Made by a program: the position numbers and the translations under genes. The notes under the pieces are model-generated. The model did no database searches, was not told where the DNA came from, and worked only from the letters and a program-made list of their open reading frames with translations. This document shows, one piece after another, positions 40,096 to 48,170 of a stretch of 64,000 bases of DNA. Source of the stretch: an uncultured Rhodospirillales bacterium (GTDB lineage: Bacteria; Pseudomonadota; Alphaproteobacteria; ATCC43930; CGMCC-115725); the NCBI GenBank assembly GCA_903822185.1, contig CAIJOA010000028.1, forward strand, positions 62,001 through 126,000. The letters are read 5' to 3'. Position 1 is the stretch's first letter. Every line of letters starts with the position of its first letter.

Positions 40096-41061
40096 CTATT
40101 TTTTCGCCGCGTGATCGCGAAACCAACGCTCGGCGCCGGGATGGAGCGGAACATCCAGAGGTGTTTCCTCTGTGTCGCTACCAAGCTGCGCCAGCCCGTG
40201 ATAGGCCGATTGTTCCCAAGGCATTTCCGCATCGCGGGCTGCAATCGCCGCGCAGACGTCATAGACGTCCTTCTCAGGCATGGATTCCCGCGTGTAGATC
40301 GGCCAGCCGCCGAAATCGATGCAGGAATGGTCGCGCGTAAGGTTCGGATATTTTCCGGCTTTAATCGACGTCTTGCGCCAGCCAAGCGACGACACATGCG
40401 AAAACTCTTCTTCGGTCAGATCGAGCGGCACCAAACCGTTCTCGAGCGCAACCGGCAGCCAGGTCCGAATGCCTTCATCGAAGACTGCGTCCATCTCGCC
40501 GCTCTGTAAAGGTTCGATCCGCCTTTTGTCGCTGGGGCCACCGCATGTGACAATCTTTCCGCCCCAAGATTCGATGTCCTTCAGGCTGAACCCGTGCAGC
40601 GACAGCAACTGGTCGATCAGGACATGAGTCGAATGGGTCGGGTCTTCGCGAACGGAAATCCGCAGCGGAAGACGTTTTTCTTTGATGTCTTTCAGCGACC
40701 GCACGCCGGCATCGGCCTTTACGGCAATGACGAAGCGATCCCAACTCGGATAAACTGCGACGACGCGTACCGGCAACGGTTTCTTGAAAATCCCGACGCC
40801 GCGATAGGCTTGAGTCAGCATCGCCGACGGATTGACGAAGGCCATCTCGATGGCGCCTTTGGCCACATCCTCGGCCATAATCGCCGAACCTGTCGCGAGA
40901 CGAAGCGAGGGCTTGAACTGATCGCCACCGCCGCTGCCGACGGTGATGCACATATCGCGGTTTCCGCCGTAAGGCGTCAGCGGATTACCGGCGATATGCA
41001 GGCCGATTTCCCACAGCATTTTCGAACGAATAAAGTTCGCGCCGCGCGGTAACGATTCCAT
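40096..41061 (-). CDS. TAXI-type TRAP / NMT1-like solute-binding protein without signal peptide
   Basis: A 321-residue protein with the two-lobe TAXI/NMT1 pattern: ITVGSGGGDQFKPSLRLATGSA, AFVNPSAMLTQAYRG, VRSLKDIKEKRLPLRIS and SGEMDAVFDEGIRTWLPVALE. It begins MESLPRGANFIRSKMLW with GGGGAGGA upstream, yet has no recognisable signal peptide, unlike normal periplasmic receptors. It may be cytoplasmic, anchored otherwise, or use a different export route. No TRAP membrane genes adjoin it. Confidence 0.8.
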   Translation of the reverse strand: MESLPRGANFIRSKMLWEIGLHIAGNPLTPYGGNRDMCITVGSGGGDQFKPSLRLATGSAIMAEDVAKGAIEMAFVNPSAMLTQAYRGVGIFKKPLPVRVVAVYPSWDRFVIAVKADAGVRSLKDIKEKRLPLRISVREDPTHSTHVLIDQLLSLHGFSLKDIESWGGKIVTCGGPSDKRRIEPLQSGEMDAVFDEGIRTWLPVALENGLVPLDLTEEEFSHVSSLGWRKTSIKAGKYPNLTRDHSCIDFGGWPIYTRESMPEKDVYDVCAAIAARDAEMPWEQSAYHGLAQLGSDTEETPLDVPLHPGAERWFRDHAAKK

Positions 41062-41073
41062 CGGTAGTCCTCC

Positions 41074-41108
41074 CCGGATAACAGACCACCCTATTGTGGT
41101 CCATCCGG
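41074..41108 (-). terminator. Two-tier hairpin after the TpsB-like gene
   Basis: Outer arms CCGGAT (41074-41079) and ATCCGG (41103-41108) enclose the perfect inner stem GACCAC (41084-41089) / GTGGTC (41096-41101). It begins 20 bases after the TpsB stop and ends just before the GGGGAGGA ribosome binding site of the next gene. No T-run follows, so it may be an intrinsic terminator of weak type or an intercistronic RNA fold. Confidence 0.5.
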
Positions 41109-41128
41109 AAAGGCTTCGCTACGTCAGG

Positions 41129-42868
41129 CTAGTAGGCCGCTTTGACCGAGAAGCGGAAATTCCAACTGCGATCCGCCATGGTATAGGTCGGCGTGGTCAG
41201 CGGTGTTCCGGTCTCAAGACCGATGATCGCCTTGTCGAGCGCCGTCAGGCGAATGCCGACCCCGCCCGATGACGCCGTGTCTGAACCGGCATTACCGTTA
41301 GGACGGACATTCCAGATTTTGCTGCCATCGACGAAGGTATAGACCTCGGCGAATTTGAGGAAGCCCAGCATCTCGGACATGTTCGGCGGTGCAAACGCGA
41401 TTTCCATCGAGCCCGCAATACCCTGATCACCCTGAAGCGCCGCGTTGTTGAAGGCGCGGCCGAATTCGGCACCGCCATAGGTGAACTGCTCGGACGCGGT
41501 CAGCGTATCGTTGGTGTACTGACCGAAGGTGCGCAGGCGGGCGATGAAATCGCCAGCGAGCGGCTGGTCACGGCCGACGCGCAGATTGACCTTGGTAAAA
41601 TCCGACGTGGCACCCGACTGGCCCTGCATCTTTGCCTTGAACACGTCGAGGCCATGGCTGACCACGAGATTGGTGGCCGTCGTCGCCTTCTTGTCATCAC
41701 CACTCAGGAAGTTGTCGTTCACCGAGAGCGAGGCGCCGCCGCGCAGAACGCGGGTCTTTTCCGCTGAGGTCGTGTTGCCGAGAACCGCACTTTCACTTTC
41801 GAGCACGTCGAGCGCCCCGATCAGCGTCAGGTTCGTATCGACGCCGCGCAATACGGGATGCGAGATTTGCGCGCCCATGACATAAGCCCGGCCCGCGGGA
41901 TTTGGCGATTTCGGCGTCGTCTGAAGATAGCCGCCGCTCGCCTGCACCATCGTTCCTTCGGTGCCGATCGGCGTTGCGTGGCTGAGCGAGACATATTGGA
42001 ATTTGTCGAAATCGACCGGTGTGCCGTATGTCAGCAACGTATTGTCGCCTTCACGCAGCAGCGAGTTTGCGCCGACGATGCCGATCGCTTGGGTCTGACC
42101 CAGAAGCGGCGAACCGTAATTATTGATGCCGAGCGACGCATCGATTGTCTTGCGCTTGAGGGTCAGGACGAGATCGACCGCACCTGGCTCATCCGCGACC
42201 GGCGCGAAACGGCTGCCGACCGTCAAACCGTGAATATCGCCCATGAGCAATGTGTAACGTTCGAGCGTCGCCTGGCGCAGTGGTATTTCATTGGCGATCT
42301 TCTCGCCGTACGCCGATAAAAGCGCAAGGTCGGCACCGTCGGTATCGCCGCCGACAACGACGCGACGAACATGTCCCTCGACGACTTTAATGACTACATT
42401 GCCGTCCGCAAAAGACTGATCGGGCACGAACACGCTGAATAACGCATAGCCGGCGCTTTTATACGCGGCCGCTATTCCATCCGCGATCGCATAGATTTCG
42501 CGTACCGTGATCTCGTGGTCCAGTGTGCGCTGATAGAGCGGTAGAAAATCGTTCCCACCCAAGACGCCCGCGCCGTCAATCTTGATCCTTTTCAGGATGA
42601 AGCGCTTGTCCGCGTTTTGAGGAACCACCGACTTGTTTTGGATCTGCGGCAGCTGAGTGCCGGGTACGGCGAGCTGCGTGTTGCTGGGTTCCGCATCGAC
42701 ACGGCCCGTATCGAGGATACGCGTACCGGTCTGTGCGTAACCAGCCGCCGGAAGTGCGAGCCAAGCACCGATCGCGATCATGCCGGCCGAAAGAACCTGC
42801 CGTTTCCGGCTGCCCTCGCCCGGGCGCTTGCCCCGGCAAGGAAGTGCTGACGTTTCAAACGAGAACAT
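41129..42868 (-). CDS. TpsB/ShlB-FhaC-like outer-membrane translocator with POTRA
   Basis: A 579-residue member of the two-partner-secretion transporter group. It has a signal sequence after a polar lead (KRQVLSAGMIAIGAWLALPA, then AGYAQ). A POTRA-like region covers about residues 88-165 (RFILKRIKIDGAGVL, VREIYAIADGIAAAYKSAGY, VVIKVVEGHVRRV), and a second POTRA-like stretch precedes the 16-strand barrel (about 240-579), which ends WNFRFSVKAAY. The partner is probably the large protein encoded 60 bases upstream. The barrel's C-terminal residue is Tyr, not the usual Phe. Confidence 0.88.
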   Translation of the reverse strand: MFSFETSALPCRGKRPGEGSRKRQVLSAGMIAIGAWLALPAAGYAQTGTRILDTGRVDAEPSNTQLAVPGTQLPQIQNKSVVPQNADKRFILKRIKIDGAGVLGGNDFLPLYQRTLDHEITVREIYAIADGIAAAYKSAGYALFSVFVPDQSFADGNVVIKVVEGHVRRVVVGGDTDGADLALLSAYGEKIANEIPLRQATLERYTLLMGDIHGLTVGSRFAPVADEPGAVDLVLTLKRKTIDASLGINNYGSPLLGQTQAIGIVGANSLLREGDNTLLTYGTPVDFDKFQYVSLSHATPIGTEGTMVQASGGYLQTTPKSPNPAGRAYVMGAQISHPVLRGVDTNLTLIGALDVLESESAVLGNTTSAEKTRVLRGGASLSVNDNFLSGDDKKATTATNLVVSHGLDVFKAKMQGQSGATSDFTKVNLRVGRDQPLAGDFIARLRTFGQYTNDTLTASEQFTYGGAEFGRAFNNAALQGDQGIAGSMEIAFAPPNMSEMLGFLKFAEVYTFVDGSKIWNVRPNGNAGSDTASSGGVGIRLTALDKAIIGLETGTPLTTPTYTMADRSWNFRFSVKAAY

Positions 42869-42885
42869 TTTCTATCCGTATATCT

Positions 42886-42911
42886 GGCGGCCGGATTTTC
42901 TTCCGACCGCC
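42886..42911 (-). other. Hairpin between the Val/Gly-repeat gene and the TpsB gene
   Basis: GGCGGCCGGA (42886-42895) pairs with TCCGACCGCC (42902-42911) with one mismatch, loop TTTTCT. It occupies the 60-base gap between two cotranscribed genes and has no T-run. It may let more of the exported partner than of its transporter be made; this is an inference. Confidence 0.45.
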
Positions 42912-42928
42912 GTTAGAGGAACCGAGCT

Positions 42929-45232
42929 TTAGTGCTTCAAAAGATTGTTGAGAGTCTTGTTGACGCCGCCAGTCACGGAGTTGACGGTGTTGACCGCCCC
43001 GCTGACGACGCCGCCGACCGTGTTGGTGGTGCTGCCGACAACGCTGTTCACCGTGCCGACCGTCGTGCCCAGCGTGCTGCCGACACCGCCGACGACGCTG
43101 CCGAGCGTACCGCTGGCGCCGCTGGTACCTGAGAGGACGCTACCGGTCGTACCACCGGCACCGCTGGTGCCTGAAAGCACACTGCCGACCGTACCGACCG
43201 CGCCGCCAACGACGCTGCCTACCGTGCCGCCGACAACGCTCGAACCTGTGCCGCCGGTCACGCTGCCGACAACGGCACCGACACCACCGGCAACACCGCC
43301 GACGACAGCACCCGCTGTGTTCGCTACACCCGAAACCGTGCCGGACACGCCGCCGGCGACGTCTGAGATCGTGCTGCCGACGCCCGCCACCGTGCCGCCG
43401 ATACCCGACGTCACACCAGACACCGCGGTGCCGGCTTGCGAATTCGATGCCCCGGTCGCGCCGTCAGCCACGGTTTTCACGCTGTTGACGAGCCCGCCGA
43501 CCGGCGAAGCGGAAGCAAGCTGTATGCCGTTGACCGTCGCGGGAAGACCGGCGATCGCATCAGTAATCGGCGTCAACGCCGCGATCATCGGCGCGCCGGT
43601 CGTGCTGCCCGAACTGGACAGGAGACTGGTCACACCCAGAATGATGCCGCCATTCACCGTGCCGTTCGGACCAAGCGCCGCCGCCAGGTCGCTGAGAGCA
43701 TCGGTACCGCCGCCATTGAGCGGGATTGCGATCAACGATGAACCGTCATAAGCCAAGGCAACCGCGTTATGCCCGGCAAGAACGTCCGCCGCGATCGTGG
43801 AATTTTTCGTCGCGTCGTCAGTTGGCGAGAAGGCGTTGACGGCCAGAAGCTGACGGCTATTCGCCGCCGTATCGCCCACCGCAGTGCTATTGAGCACGAC
43901 GACTTTGGCAAGTCCCGCCCCTGAAGAAGCAGAACGGGTCAACTTGCCGACCGACTGGCCGACGATTTTCAGGCCGCTTAGGCCCTGTTGGCTCAAGGTC
44001 GCACCGACATTGCTGACCGCATCGGCCAACTTCACCGGAATGGTGGTGCCGAGCGTCGGCAGTCCGACGGGCGAACCGCTGGTCTGCGCGAGCAGGCTGT
44101 TACCGGCGGCATGAAGAATCTGACCGGTCGAGGAAGCGATACCTGCAACATCCGCAACCGCCATATTGTTCGGCGTGGTGCCGATCGGAGCCGTGATGGC
44201 AAGCTGGTTACGCGACGCATCGGTGCCCGTGCCCGTGGTTGGGCCGCTTAGATAGACGCCGCCACGGCTGGTGCCGCCGACATCGGAAGATGTGCCTCGA
44301 CCGATGCGCAGCGCTTGAGGATTCGCGGTGCTAGTCGTCGTGCCCGTGTTCGTTCCCGAAACTGTGCCGAGATCGACGCGAAGGCCATCGCCATCCCCTG
44401 TCGTCGAACTGTTGATGGCGCGCGTGCCGAGGTAAACATTACCGCCATTGGTCTGGGAATTGGCAGTGGTCGGATCGACCGTCGCGACGCTCAAGCCCTT
44501 GAACTTGGCGCCTTGGACGTTGCCGTCGGTATCCTGAAGACCGAGTTGGAGACCGCCATTGCCGTCGTTGGTTTTCTTGCCGGTGAGCGCGCTGATATCG
44601 ATGCCACCGCCGCCGTCGGACGGAATGGGGGGCAAGATAATTGGGCCCGGGATCGGTGCTGGGCTTGGGAACGGCGTCGGCCCCGGAATCGGGTCCAGGT
44701 TCGGATCGACCGGCTGGTTCCAGGCCATCGCGCTGCCCATCGAGAAAGTCGGGATCGACGACGTGTTCGGCAGATCGCCGCCGCTGCTGCAGGCATTGCC
44801 GTCGCCGGCCGTAAAGTTGCTTTGGCCATTACGAGCCGCTGCACTCGCCGAAGAGATCGGTGCTGCTTCGCAATCGGCCGACGTACCGTTTGCGCCGTTC
44901 GACGCCGAAGCGACCTGGCCTACCAGGTTGAAGCCGAGGGGTGAGCCCGTCACGCCAGCTTTGCTGCTGTCGGAATAGCGCGTCGCCTCTGAAGGTTTGG
45001 CGCCAACGCCGGTGGCCTTGCGGAACCGCTCATCGAGCGCGGCGTAGCGCGCATCGGTGACGCGCGGATCGCTGTGCGTATTGGGGGACGGATCGGATGC
45101 CGCCAGATTGAAAGACGGCAGGCTGAACGAAGCGGCGTTGAACGGTGCGTTCATGGCGGTCCAGCTCATGCCGGTTCCGAACGCGATGACCGTGATGCCA
45201 AGGCCTCGATAGAATTTCTGCGTCGTGTTCAT
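42929..45232 (-). CDS. Large exported Val/Gly/Ser-repeat protein, likely TpsB partner
   Basis: A 767-residue protein with an atypical leader (KFYRGLGITVIAFGTGMSW) and a large extracytoplasmic part. A Pro-rich segment lies at about residues 174-204 (PIPGPTPFPSPAPIPGPI). The middle has Gly/Ser/Thr-rich sequence. From about residue 600 to the end it is an array of Val/Gly repeats of the kind GGVSGTVSGVANTAGAV and VGSVVGGAVGTVGSVLSGT. It has no recognised TPS signal domain. It is followed by a TpsB-like gene on the same strand, so it is probably secreted by that transporter. It may be a surface adhesin or filament. Confidence 0.72.
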   Translation of the reverse strand: MNTTQKFYRGLGITVIAFGTGMSWTAMNAPFNAASFSLPSFNLAASDPSPNTHSDPRVTDARYAALDERFRKATGVGAKPSEATRYSDSSKAGVTGSPLGFNLVGQVASASNGANGTSADCEAAPISSASAAARNGQSNFTAGDGNACSSGGDLPNTSSIPTFSMGSAMAWNQPVDPNLDPIPGPTPFPSPAPIPGPIILPPIPSDGGGGIDISALTGKKTNDGNGGLQLGLQDTDGNVQGAKFKGLSVATVDPTTANSQTNGGNVYLGTRAINSSTTGDGDGLRVDLGTVSGTNTGTTTSTANPQALRIGRGTSSDVGGTSRGGVYLSGPTTGTGTDASRNQLAITAPIGTTPNNMAVADVAGIASSTGQILHAAGNSLLAQTSGSPVGLPTLGTTIPVKLADAVSNVGATLSQQGLSGLKIVGQSVGKLTRSASSGAGLAKVVVLNSTAVGDTAANSRQLLAVNAFSPTDDATKNSTIAADVLAGHNAVALAYDGSSLIAIPLNGGGTDALSDLAAALGPNGTVNGGIILGVTSLLSSSGSTTGAPMIAALTPITDAIAGLPATVNGIQLASASPVGGLVNSVKTVADGATGASNSQAGTAVSGVTSGIGGTVAGVGSTISDVAGGVSGTVSGVANTAGAVVGGVAGGVGAVVGSVTGGTGSSVVGGTVGSVVGGAVGTVGSVLSGTSGAGGTTGSVLSGTSGASGTLGSVVGGVGSTLGTTVGTVNSVVGSTTNTVGGVVSGAVNTVNSVTGGVNKTLNNLLKH

Positions 45233-45575
45233 GATCTCGTACCCTCGAATGTCGTGAGCGAATAGGCGTTCCGCACACGTACGTTCTAAGGCCGCGAGGA
45301 TATGAATTACTTAAGATACTAATGCATTTTCGGAGAACGAAGACGCGATAAAATTATCTAAAATCCAATCTTTCGAATGACGAAAGTGCCCGTAAAACTT
45401 AGCTTTTAAGAACGCGTTCTCTCCCCGCCCGCACACCATCATGTGTGACTTTTCTGCTCGCATACCCGCGAACCAGAGGCCCGGCGAAATTATTTTCAGG
45501 CAGAGTCTTAAATATCTGAAAGGTGCCGGCTGCCGCGCATGAGAGGTAACCCATGCGCGGCAGATGCCGAATTGA
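45233..45575. other. Gene-free AT-rich interval with amidohydrolase terminator
   Basis: About 340 bases with no convincing gene. It holds the promoter of the Val/Gly-repeat operon, whose AT-rich core is roughly 45300-45420, and the terminator of the amidohydrolase gene near its other end. No promoter elements can be assigned with confidence. Confidence 0.5.
45530..45563 (-). terminator. Strong hairpin terminating the amidohydrolase gene
   Basis: A perfect 12-base stem, CTGCCGCGCATG (45530-45541) with CATGCGCGGCAG (45552-45563) and a ten-base loop, begins 12 bases after the stop codon. Only short T stretches follow on the minus strand, so it may need Rho or serve as a stabilising 3' end. Confidence 0.6.
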
Positions 45576-47021
45576 CTAGGTCCGGTTGATACGTTCCGCT
45601 TCGGCCCGTACCCGCATCGCCGTGTCGTTGGCGTCTCGGACAATACGCGCCGTATCGACGCCGATCAGCTGACCGCCACGCTTCATCACCCGGCCGTCGA
45701 TCATGACCATATCGACGTTGGACGGATTGGCCGATTGGATGACCATGTGAACCGGATCGGTGAACGGCGCCATGTTCAAATCGGTGGTGCGAACAAGGAT
45801 GATGTCGGCCCGCTTGCCGGGGGTCAGCGATCCGATCTTATCGGCAAGGCCCAACGCCCGCGCGCCGCCCATAGTGCCCATCTCAAGCGCCTTACGGGCC
45901 GGCATCGCGAATTCGTTCTTCGCCTCGCCGTCGCCGACATTGAGAATCGCCTTCATGATCGCGAACATATCGCAATTGCCCGCCAGCACGGTGGTATCGA
46001 CTGACAGGCTGAGCGGTACACCGGCCTTCGACAATTCGCCCATCGGCGGGATGCCGAAACCGGTGCGCATTTCGGTGAAGGGGCTGAAGCTGATATTGGT
46101 CTTAGTCCGCGCGAGGATATCGGTATCGCCCTCGATCGTGTTCGTATCGTGAACCAGGATGACGTCGGGGCCGAGCAAGCCGGCATCGTTAAGTTGCTTG
46201 ACCGGCTGCTTCTCTTTCATCCGCGCCATGCTGGTGCCGATATGGGTGGAGATATGGAGACCCATCTTCCGGGCTGCGTCCCACTCGGTCTTGCACAGAT
46301 CGATGTTGTTATTTTCGGGACCGCGCGAGCAAACCCCAAGCGTGAGAAGCCCCTCGCTCGGCTTTATCCAGCGTTCATTGACCCGGCCCAGATCGCCTAT
46401 ATTAGCAGTCTGGTTCTGCATGCCGATGCCGAAATAGCCGTAACCGAACAAGGCGCGGTGCCCCATCGAGCGATGCGCCTGAAGCTCGGCGTCGGCAAAT
46501 TCCGGCGTGACCAGGTTATGCGACCAATTATGAACGGTGGTGAGGCCGGAATTGATCGCCTCGGCAATCGCCAACCGAACGCCGCGGGCATTGTCTTCTG
46601 GTTTGAAAATCGCGCCGACCGCTTTAGCGAAACTGAAATAGCCCATTTTGGGATCGTCGCCGGCCGTATTGCTCGCCGCAGTGCCCCACATATGCCAATG
46701 AGTTTCGACGAGACCCGGCAAGGCGATCATATCCTTGCCGTCGATGATTTTCGCACCCGGCGCCTGAATGCCCTTGCCGACAGCAACGATCGCGCCGTTG
46801 CGGACATGGATATCGCCATTCGGCACATCGCCCAGCTTGTCGTCCATCGTCAGGACATAGGCGCTGCGGATCAGAAACTCGCCCCGCGTGGGAAGCGTGG
46901 CGTAACCGCCGCTCGCTGCCTTATCTGCGGGCTGCGCCCAGGACATGCGCGGCGTCATCGCCGCCGTGGTGCCGACAGCCGCCGTGCCCTTTAGAAAATC
47001 GCGACGAACGATGCGTTTCAT
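45576..47021 (-). CDS. Tat-exported metal-dependent amidohydrolase
   Basis: About 481 residues from the ATG at 47021, chosen for GGGGGAGGA four bases upstream. The leader MKRIVRRDFLKGTAAVGTTA has a twin-arginine motif (RRDFLK), so a folded metalloenzyme is exported. The amidohydrolase features are His108-x-His110 (VETHWHMWG), a later His in HISTHIGTS, His in ILVHDTN and Asp in LSVDTT, plus the composite beta-sandwich ends (ILVRTTDLNM, VMIDGRVMKRGG). The family includes TrzN/AtzA-like aminohydrolases and adenosine/cytosine deaminases. The substrate is unknown. It is divergent from the DUF3034-haemoglobin operon. Confidence 0.92.
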   Translation of the reverse strand: MKRIVRRDFLKGTAAVGTTAAMTPRMSWAQPADKAASGGYATLPTRGEFLIRSAYVLTMDDKLGDVPNGDIHVRNGAIVAVGKGIQAPGAKIIDGKDMIALPGLVETHWHMWGTAASNTAGDDPKMGYFSFAKAVGAIFKPEDNARGVRLAIAEAINSGLTTVHNWSHNLVTPEFADAELQAHRSMGHRALFGYGYFGIGMQNQTANIGDLGRVNERWIKPSEGLLTLGVCSRGPENNNIDLCKTEWDAARKMGLHISTHIGTSMARMKEKQPVKQLNDAGLLGPDVILVHDTNTIEGDTDILARTKTNISFSPFTEMRTGFGIPPMGELSKAGVPLSLSVDTTVLAGNCDMFAIMKAILNVGDGEAKNEFAMPARKALEMGTMGGARALGLADKIGSLTPGKRADIILVRTTDLNMAPFTDPVHMVIQSANPSNVDMVMIDGRVMKRGGQLIGVDTARIVRDANDTAMRVRAEAERINRT

Positions 47022-47157
47022 AGGATCCTCCCCCTTCATTGTTATGCGATCGAATTGCCGACATTTTAGGTCCGTCCTGCCGTGGATGCCAAATTATCTT
47101 CCACTTCTCGGGGAATCGTCCTGGCGAAACATGATCTCGCTCTTCGACCTCGACATA

Positions 47158-47172
47158 TTAAAGAGGCTTTAA
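47158..47172. promoter_or_regulatory. CtrA-type box TTAA-N7-TTAA upstream of the haemoglobin operon
   Basis: TTAA-AGAGGCT-TTAA matches the gapped recognition sequence of CtrA, the alphaproteobacterial cell-cycle regulator, exactly. It is also a perfect inverted repeat (TTAAAG-AGG-CTTTAA). It lies 56 bases upstream of the first gene of the operon and 136 bases upstream of the divergent amidohydrolase. The exact match in a high-GC genome is unlikely by chance but does not prove binding. Confidence 0.5.
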
Positions 47173-47227
47173 CTACAAAAGCCGGACAATGCCGTACCTT
47201 TAAACCTTTCAATGGGTGTGGCTTCCG

Positions 47228-48160
47228 ATGTCCGGAGTACGTTTTGCAGCAATGACGGCGCTTTTCCTCGCCGTTTCCCCCGCTGCCTTCGCCGACGAAC
47301 CGACAACCGCACCCGCGCCGGAAAACCCGGTTCCCAGCAGCACGCTCGGGGCGCCTCTCTTCGATAGCGGCAAGCTGTTGGCGACGGGTGGCGTCTCCCA
47401 GGTCGAAGGCGCCGGTGGCGGTGGGCTCGCCAGTTGGGCGCTCATCAACGGCTACGGCACCGAACACGCAATCGGCGCCACGGCCCATTACACCTATATC
47501 TATCTGCCGAACTATACGGTCCACAGCGCCGGCGTCGGGGTCGGGCTTTATGACCGGGTCGAATTCACCTTTGCGCGCTTGGCCTTCGACACGCGTTCGA
47601 CGGGCAGGACGCTCGGCCTCGGCAACGGCTTCACCTTTCACGAAGATGTTCTCGGCGCAAAACTGAAAGTGATCGGCGACGCCGTCTATGCTCAGGATTC
47701 GTGGCTGCCGCAGATCGCCATCGGCACGCAGTACAAAACGAACAACCAGGCTGCGGTCATCCGCGCCATCGGCGGCAAGCATGCGAACGGGTTCGATTTC
47801 TATGTTGCGGCAACGAAGATATTCCTTGCCGAGAGTCTGCTCGTGAATGCGACGATCCGCGAGACCAAGGCCAATCAATTCGGCATCCTCGGCTTCGGCG
47901 GCGATCGCAACAGCGATTACACCACCCAGTTTGAGGGATCAGTCGTCTATCTTCTCTCGCGCGACCTCGCGATCGGCGCGGAGTTCCGAACCAAGCCCGA
48001 CAATCTGCGTTTCGCCCACGAAAGCAACGCCGCCGACGCTTTCGTCTCTTACTTCTTCAACAAGCATCTCTCGGGCACGCTGGCTTTTCTCCAGATGGGC
48101 GATATCGCCACGCAGAAAGATCAGCACGGCCTCTACGTCTCTCTTCAAACCGGACTTTAA
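47228..48160 (+). CDS. DUF3034-like outer-membrane beta-barrel protein
   Basis: A 310-residue exported protein from the ATG at 47228 (a GTG at 47216 would add four residues). Signal peptide MSGVRFAAMTALFLAVSPAA ends at AFADEP. The remainder is an aromatic-rich beta pattern (ATAHYTYIYLPNYTV, VEFTFARLAFDT, SVVYLLSRDLAIGAEF) and opens with LLATGGVSQVEGAGGGGLA, the DUF3034 signature as I recall it. I infer an outer-membrane barrel. It is first in an operon with an exported truncated haemoglobin (10-base gap), a cupredoxin and a sensor kinase. No function is established. Confidence 0.8.
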   Translation: MSGVRFAAMTALFLAVSPAAFADEPTTAPAPENPVPSSTLGAPLFDSGKLLATGGVSQVEGAGGGGLASWALINGYGTEHAIGATAHYTYIYLPNYTVHSAGVGVGLYDRVEFTFARLAFDTRSTGRTLGLGNGFTFHEDVLGAKLKVIGDAVYAQDSWLPQIAIGTQYKTNNQAAVIRAIGGKHANGFDFYVAATKIFLAESLLVNATIRETKANQFGILGFGGDRNSDYTTQFEGSVVYLLSRDLAIGAEFRTKPDNLRFAHESNAADAFVSYFFNKHLSGTLAFLQMGDIATQKDQHGLYVSLQTGL

Positions 48161-48170
48161 GCGAGCAGCC

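Noticed and set aside
42929-43430. Repetitive DNA that might be a CRISPR array or tandem repeat
   Set aside because: The repeats are degenerate at DNA level, have no constant spacers and encode the Val/Gly repeats of a protein.
42945-43751. Plus-strand ORF rich in Pro and Thr opposite the Val/Gly-repeat gene
   Set aside because: It is the complement of the repeat array; the minus-strand gene has a start, leader and operon context.
45311-45643. Minus-strand ORF of 110 residues overlapping the amidohydrolase end
   Set aside because: It overlaps the amidohydrolase C-terminus and its terminator, has no ribosome binding site, and shows no family pattern.
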